From: Acidobacteriota bacterium | Lineage (GTDB): Bacteria > Acidobacteriota > Terriglobia > Acidiferrales > UBA7541 | Direction: 5' to 3' | Assembly: GCA_003161195.1 (NCBI GenBank) | Contig: PMOV01000353.1 | Coordinates: 1 to 9,218, forward strand | Length of the DNA stretch: 9,218 bases | Shown here: one piece after another, positions 5,465-9,218 of the stretch | Numbering within the stretch: position 1 is the first letter of the stretch | Layout: every line of letters begins with the position of its first letter | Made by a program: the position numbers and the translations under genes | Notes under the pieces: generated by a model | What the model was told of the DNA's origin: nothing | The model's input: the letters and a program-made list of their open reading frames with translations, nothing else | Database searches by the model: none

Positions 5465-8400
5465 TCAGAAAATTAATTTCAAGCCAATTTGTACTGCGCG
5501 ATTTCCGCCAGAGCCCACCACCGGGTTGGACGCCGCCACGTCCGGCGTGGCGCAGGAACAGCCGAATCCGCCAGGCCCGGGTACCGATGGATCGTTATGC
5601 CCCCAGCCGTTCTGGCCGCCGAAGGGGTTCGCAAAATTGGGGTGGTTGAAGATGTTGAAGAACTCCGCCCGGAATTGCATGTTCAGCCGTTCTCCGAAGC
5701 GGAAATTCTTGTTGGCGGAAAAGTCGGCGTTGCGGAATCCGAAGTCGCGGAAAATATTGCGGCCCATGTTCCCGAAGGTTCCCACCGCCGGCGGCAGCAT
5801 GATGGAATTGCCCACCTGGTAGCAACCGAATAGTCCCAGCGCGGTAACGTTCCCGCCCACCACTCCGCCGTCCAGCGCGGTGGCTTTGGCTAAGCAGGTC
5901 GCATCGCTCGTGCCCGCGAAGTATGGCACTCCCGCGGATCTCGTGGGCTTGAAGTCACCCGGATCGCCGAAGAAATTCCAGCGGTCCACCAGTTCGCCGG
6001 TGCCGCTGATGTCCGTGCCGGCATCAATCGGTCCCCATGGCTGGGCGCCGAAGACGCTGACGATGGTGTTCACTTCCCAACCCTGCAGCAACTGTCCGAA
6101 GGTTTTGACTCCCGGTATGGCGTACGTCAGCGACAGTGTAAAACGATGCCGCTGGTCATAATCGCTGCTGCCATATTCCCCCGTCGGATTCGCGCTGTTC
6201 ATCGGCAGGCCCGAACCCGCGCCGAAGTCCCAGTTGGCGCCCACATCATCCAGTGCATGGGAGTAGGTGTAGCCCATCAGGAAGCTGAGTCCATGGTAGT
6301 CGCGCCCGGTCAGTGTCACTTGTAGTCCGTCGTAGTTGGACTTGTAAATATTTCCCATCTGATAGATCTGCCCGAGAAAGGGAAACTTGGCATTGAATGG
6401 CCGCGCGGCCTGCTCGGCGTTCGGGTCAGCGCCAGCGGAACAGGTCCCGGGATCATACCCAGAAGCGATGCATGCCGACCAACCTGCTCCGACAGTCGGC
6501 TGGTTCAGGTCTCGAATGCCCACCAGCTTGGAGCCGTGGTTCCCGACATAGGCGGTTTCGAGGGTGATGTGCGAATTGAAGGCGTGCTGGACGTCGAGGT
6601 TCCAAGTCTTGACGTAGGGAGTCTTCAGATTTTGCGTAATGCCGAGAATGGTACAGGGGTTTCCTGTGGCTACGCTGCAATCTATTGTTCCGGTCGGAAA
6701 TACTGTTCCGCCGCCCAAGTTGTCCCAGTTCAACGCGCCGCAACCTGGCGTGCCAGGCATGCAGGGCGCGGAACCGGGAAAGACCACTAAGCCCGTGGCA
6801 ATGTTGCCGGTTCCGGGTTCCACCCCGATGCCGCCGGTTGGAATGGTCGAGAGACCGATGTTGTTGTTGAGAGCGAGAAAGGATTCCCAGTTCACCGTCT
6901 CATAGATAATGCCTACGCCGCCCCGGAGCACGGTCTTGTTGTTGCCAAAGATATCCCAGGCAAATCCGGCGCGCGGTGCGAGATTGTAGGGATCGATGTT
7001 GTAGGGTCCGCTAATTCCGTGCCCCACCTGGACAAGTCCAACATTGGGATCGAAATTCGCAAGTTGGTTATTCGAGTCTTTGATCACGGTATTGAGCTCA
7101 TAGCGCAGGCCGAAGTTGAGAGTGAGGTGGCTGGTCACGCGCCAATCGTCCTGCACAAAGAGGGCGATGCCTTCGTTGTGAATGTGCCTTGTTGGGTCGC
7201 CAATCAGCAGGCTGCCGTTGGCCGGCGCGCCGGCAAAAAAGTCTTCGAGCGGCGATGACGTGATCGTTCCCGTCGGGTCGGTAAACTCGGTTCCTCCGAG
7301 AAATTTGAAACGTCCACGGGCTCCCCCGTAGGCGGCCCCGGTAAAGCTATCGCGGTGGACTTCGCCGCCAATCTTGAGGTTGTGTCGCCCGATGGTATGC
7401 GCAATGTGGTCGACAAACTGATAGCGCTCATCGGGGCCCTGCACCTTCGGCCAGTTGAATCCGCCAATGCCACCGAGGGGGAATCCGAAGAAACCGAGAA
7501 CGTTGATGCGCGGCAGGCCCCCATACAGCGGATTGGTAACCCCGGTATCGAGGCCGTAGCTGGAAGAGGAAACGCCGTGGTCATTCGGAAAGGTTGGCTG
7601 GTAAAGGCGGTTGTAGCCAAAGCGTGCTTCATTGATCCATGTGGGAGCCGGAGTCCAAACCCAATTTAATCCAGCGACTTGCGCGCGGGTATGAATCTGG
7701 GTGAGCCACTTGGTCTGGAGCTGGGAGGCATCCTGAACCGTTCCGCTGTTGTTGCCGAAGAAATAGAGGCCACTTAGCGTGTTGCTCGCGTTGAGCTGAT
7801 AATCGACTTTGCCAACCCCGTTGTTGACGCTGACGCTGTTGGGCAAGTCGTAGTTAACCGTAGTAGCGCCGGCCGGATTGGTTCCCGGATTCGTCGGTAT
7901 TCCCGTGCCGTTGCAGGAGATCGGTGGACCGAGCGTGCACCCGGCGATCTTCAGGCTGGCGGCACTCACGTCATAGGGGATTACTCCCGCCAAGAAAGCC
8001 TGGTGAATGTCGTTGATGGCGTCAATCGCGCTATTGGTGCAATCCCCGCCCCCGACTCCAGTGAAAAAACAGTTGGACGCCGATGGCAGTGAGACCGTCG
8101 CAGGGGTGGTGATTTGTTGAACGTTGCCAACATTGTAGCGTTGCCCTTCGTAAGCGCCAAAAAAGAACAGCTTGTCTTTTTTGATCGCTCCACCGGCGGT
8201 GGCTCCGAATTGTTTCAAGTTCGTCGGTGCCTTTTCCGTTCCAACGGGGTCGTAATAATTTCGGGCGTCAAGATCCGTGGTGCGGAAGAATCCGTAGCCC
8301 GTTCCGTGTAGTTCGTTCGTCCCGGATTTGAGTCCGACGTTGACGATGGTCCCCGGCTTCCACCCGTATTCCGCCGGAGGATTTTGGATCACGTTGAATT

Positions 8401-9109
8401 CCTGAATGGCGTCAATTGGCAATATCGTCGCCGAATCCCCCGCGATCCCCGCGCCGTTAATGATGCTCTGTCCGGAAAAGGGTTCGCTGTTGAACAGTCC
8501 GTCGATCAGGTACGCATTATCCTCCGCGCGCAACCCGTTGCTGCTCGTTGTCGAAAATCCGCCGCCGGGGTAGCGCACTACGCCCGGCCGCAATTGCAGC
8601 AAATTTTCGTAGTTCCGCCCGTTCAGCGGCAGATCGTTAATTTCTTTGTTGCTGAGCGTCCCGCCTTCCGACGAAGACGTGCTGTCCACCAGCGGAATAT
8701 CTTCGGTCACCGCCACCACAATCGAAGCGTCACCCGTCTTCAACGTGCAATCGACGCGCACATCCTTGCCGACTTCTACCAGCACATCGCCGGCCCGAAA
8801 ACCATTGAATCCCTTCTGCTCCACCAATACGTTGTAAGTGCTGGGCTGCAAATCCGGCACCGCGTACTCACCAGCTTCATCCGTGACCGTTGTCCGCACC
8901 AGATTCCGCTGCGTATCGGTAACTGTAACCTTCGCACCGGCCACCGCCGCATCACTCTGATCATGCACCGTACCCAGAATCCGCCCGGTGATCCCCTGCC
9001 CATAAGCCCCCACGCCAAAAAGCAGAACGCCCAATAAAATAACCGGAGCACCGACAACAGGCCGAATCGTAGCTATCACACGGAAGGCGGCTCGAACCGC
9101 GGCGACCAA
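5465..9109 (-). CDS. Oar-like TonB-dependent receptor with carboxypeptidase-regulatory-like domain
   Basis: A very long outer-membrane receptor (1,214 residues from TTG at 9109). The order is: signal segment APVILLGVLLFGVGAYGQ ending near residue 38; a carboxypeptidase-regulatory-like beta-sandwich at about 39-130 (GTVHDQSDAAVAGAKVTVTD, then DEAGEYAVPDLQPSTYNV and KGF); a plug at about 145-290 (LPLNGRNYENLLQLRPGV, NAYLIDG, IDAIQEFNV and VGLKSGTNELHGTGYGFFR); then a barrel of some 900 residues ending AVQIGLKLIF with the terminal Phe expected for BAM-assembled barrels. Such Oar/CirA-like receptors import oligosaccharides or other large ligands using TonB energy; the ligand cannot be read here. 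Many predicted loops carry closely spaced cysteine pairs. The start is uncertain: a GTG at 9079 gives a cleaner signal peptide, and upstream the frame has no stop to the window edge. The hydrolase gene follows on the same strand. Confidence 0.88.
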   Translation of the reverse strand: MVAAVRAAFRVIATIRPVVGAPVILLGVLLFGVGAYGQGITGRILGTVHDQSDAAVAGAKVTVTDTQRNLVRTTVTDEAGEYAVPDLQPSTYNVLVEQKGFNGFRAGDVLVEVGKDVRVDCTLKTGDASIVVAVTEDIPLVDSTSSSEGGTLSNKEINDLPLNGRNYENLLQLRPGVVRYPGGGFSTTSSNGLRAEDNAYLIDGLFNSEPFSGQSIINGAGIAGDSATILPIDAIQEFNVIQNPPAEYGWKPGTIVNVGLKSGTNELHGTGYGFFRTTDLDARNYYDPVGTEKAPTNLKQFGATAGGAIKKDKLFFFGAYEGQRYNVGNVQQITTPATVSLPSASNCFFTGVGGGDCTNSAIDAINDIHQAFLAGVIPYDVSAASLKIAGCTLGPPISCNGTGIPTNPGTNPAGATTVNYDLPNSVSVNNGVGKVDYQLNASNTLSGLYFFGNNSGTVQDASQLQTKWLTQIHTRAQVAGLNWVWTPAPTWINEARFGYNRLYQPTFPNDHGVSSSSYGLDTGVTNPLYGGLPRINVLGFFGFPLGGIGGFNWPKVQGPDERYQFVDHIAHTIGRHNLKIGGEVHRDSFTGAAYGGARGRFKFLGGTEFTDPTGTITSSPLEDFFAGAPANGSLLIGDPTRHIHNEGIALFVQDDWRVTSHLTLNFGLRYELNTVIKDSNNQLANFDPNVGLVQVGHGISGPYNIDPYNLAPRAGFAWDIFGNNKTVLRGGVGIIYETVNWESFLALNNNIGLSTIPTGGIGVEPGTGNIATGLVVFPGSAPCMPGTPGCGALNWDNLGGGTVFPTGTIDCSVATGNPCTILGITQNLKTPYVKTWNLDVQHAFNSHITLETAYVGNHGSKLVGIRDLNQPTVGAGWSACIASGYDPGTCSAGADPNAEQAARPFNAKFPFLGQIYQMGNIYKSNYDGLQVTLTGRDYHGLSFLMGYTYSHALDDVGANWDFGAGSGLPMNSANPTGEYGSSDYDQRHRFTLSLTYAIPGVKTFGQLLQGWEVNTIVSVFGAQPWGPIDAGTDISGTGELVDRWNFFGDPGDFKPTRSAGVPYFAGTSDATCLAKATALDGGVVGGNVTALGLFGCYQVGNSIMLPPAVGTFGNMGRNIFRDFGFRNADFSANKNFRFGERLNMQFRAEFFNIFNHPNFANPFGGQNGWGHNDPSVPGPGGFGCSCATPDVAASNPVVGSGGNRAVQIGLKLIF

Positions 9110-9218
9110 CCTAGCGGCGTTAGCGAGCGCCCAAGCCGCACCATCCGCCCAAACCCCGCTGAGAGGCCCAGTCTCGGCGCCCGGCCGAGCCTTGACGACC
9201 GACGTGAGAACCCGCCGA
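9110..9218 (-). other. upstream extension of the receptor frame, open to the window edge
   Basis: Reading the receptor frame upstream on the minus strand gives uninterrupted sense codons (Ala, Gly, Arg and Val rich, with WADGAAWALANAARL nearest the gene) and no ATG, GTG or TTG before the edge. It may be 5' non-coding sequence of high GC, or the receptor may start beyond the window. No ribosome binding site or promoter is evident. Confidence 0.35.

Noticed and set aside
8384..9037. 217-codon plus-strand ORF and other long plus-strand ORFs at 4588-5337 and 5334-5833
   Set aside because: They are mostly antisense shadows of the high-GC hydrolase and receptor genes, whose domains and motifs are unambiguous on the minus strand.
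1..9218. CRISPR array, insertion sequence or transposase
   Set aside because: No regularly spaced repeats, no transposase motifs and no terminal inverted repeats with target-site duplication were found by eye.

Overview
The window looks like a piece of an Acidobacteriota chromosome. The main reason is the 1,214-codon Oar-type TonB-dependent receptor on the right: it has an N-terminal carboxypeptidase-regulatory-like domain, a plug and a very long barrel that ends in Phe. That architecture is strongly expanded in this phylum, but no phylogenetic marker is present, so the assignment is an inference.

Left part (1-3603) is accessory in character. It opens with the last 80 codons of a HipA-family Ser/Thr kinase toxin. 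After a 327-bp stretch without a gene comes a complete stand-alone SagB/ThcOx-type double nitroreductase-fold protein (571-2049). A 96-aa unknown protein follows 6 bp later, with its ribosome binding site inside the end of the sagB-like gene. Converging on these from the minus strand is a toxin-antitoxin pair: a DUF433 antitoxin with an N-terminal helix-turn-helix (2989-3603) and, overlapping it by 4 bp, a DUF5615 PIN-like toxin (2735-2992). The toxin is cut short by an in-frame TAG, but its old C-terminal coding sequence is still readable for 42 more codons (2606-2734).

Middle (3604-4077) has no protein gene but contains the 3' part of a tRNA-Pro(TGG)-like gene ending in encoded CCA (about 3840-3889). 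Its 5' half and acceptor partner are absent and two anticodon-stem pairs are broken. The best reading is an attachment-site scar at the right-hand border of an integrated element, with the toxin-antitoxin/SagB region on the element side. Several short palindromes and inverted repeats cluster around it.

Right part (4078-9109 and probably beyond) looks like resident genome: a secreted FrsA/DUF1100-like alpha/beta hydrolase and, 124 bp upstream on the same strand, the Oar-like receptor. They could form one transcription unit in which an outer-membrane transporter and an exported hydrolase handle a related substrate; the substrate cannot be read from the sequence. The receptor's reading frame stays open to the right edge, so its true start is uncertain.

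The most interesting points are the tRNA-fragment border, the nonsense-interrupted toxin beside an intact antitoxin, and the SagB plus small-protein pair with no azole-peptide (TOMM) partners in view.
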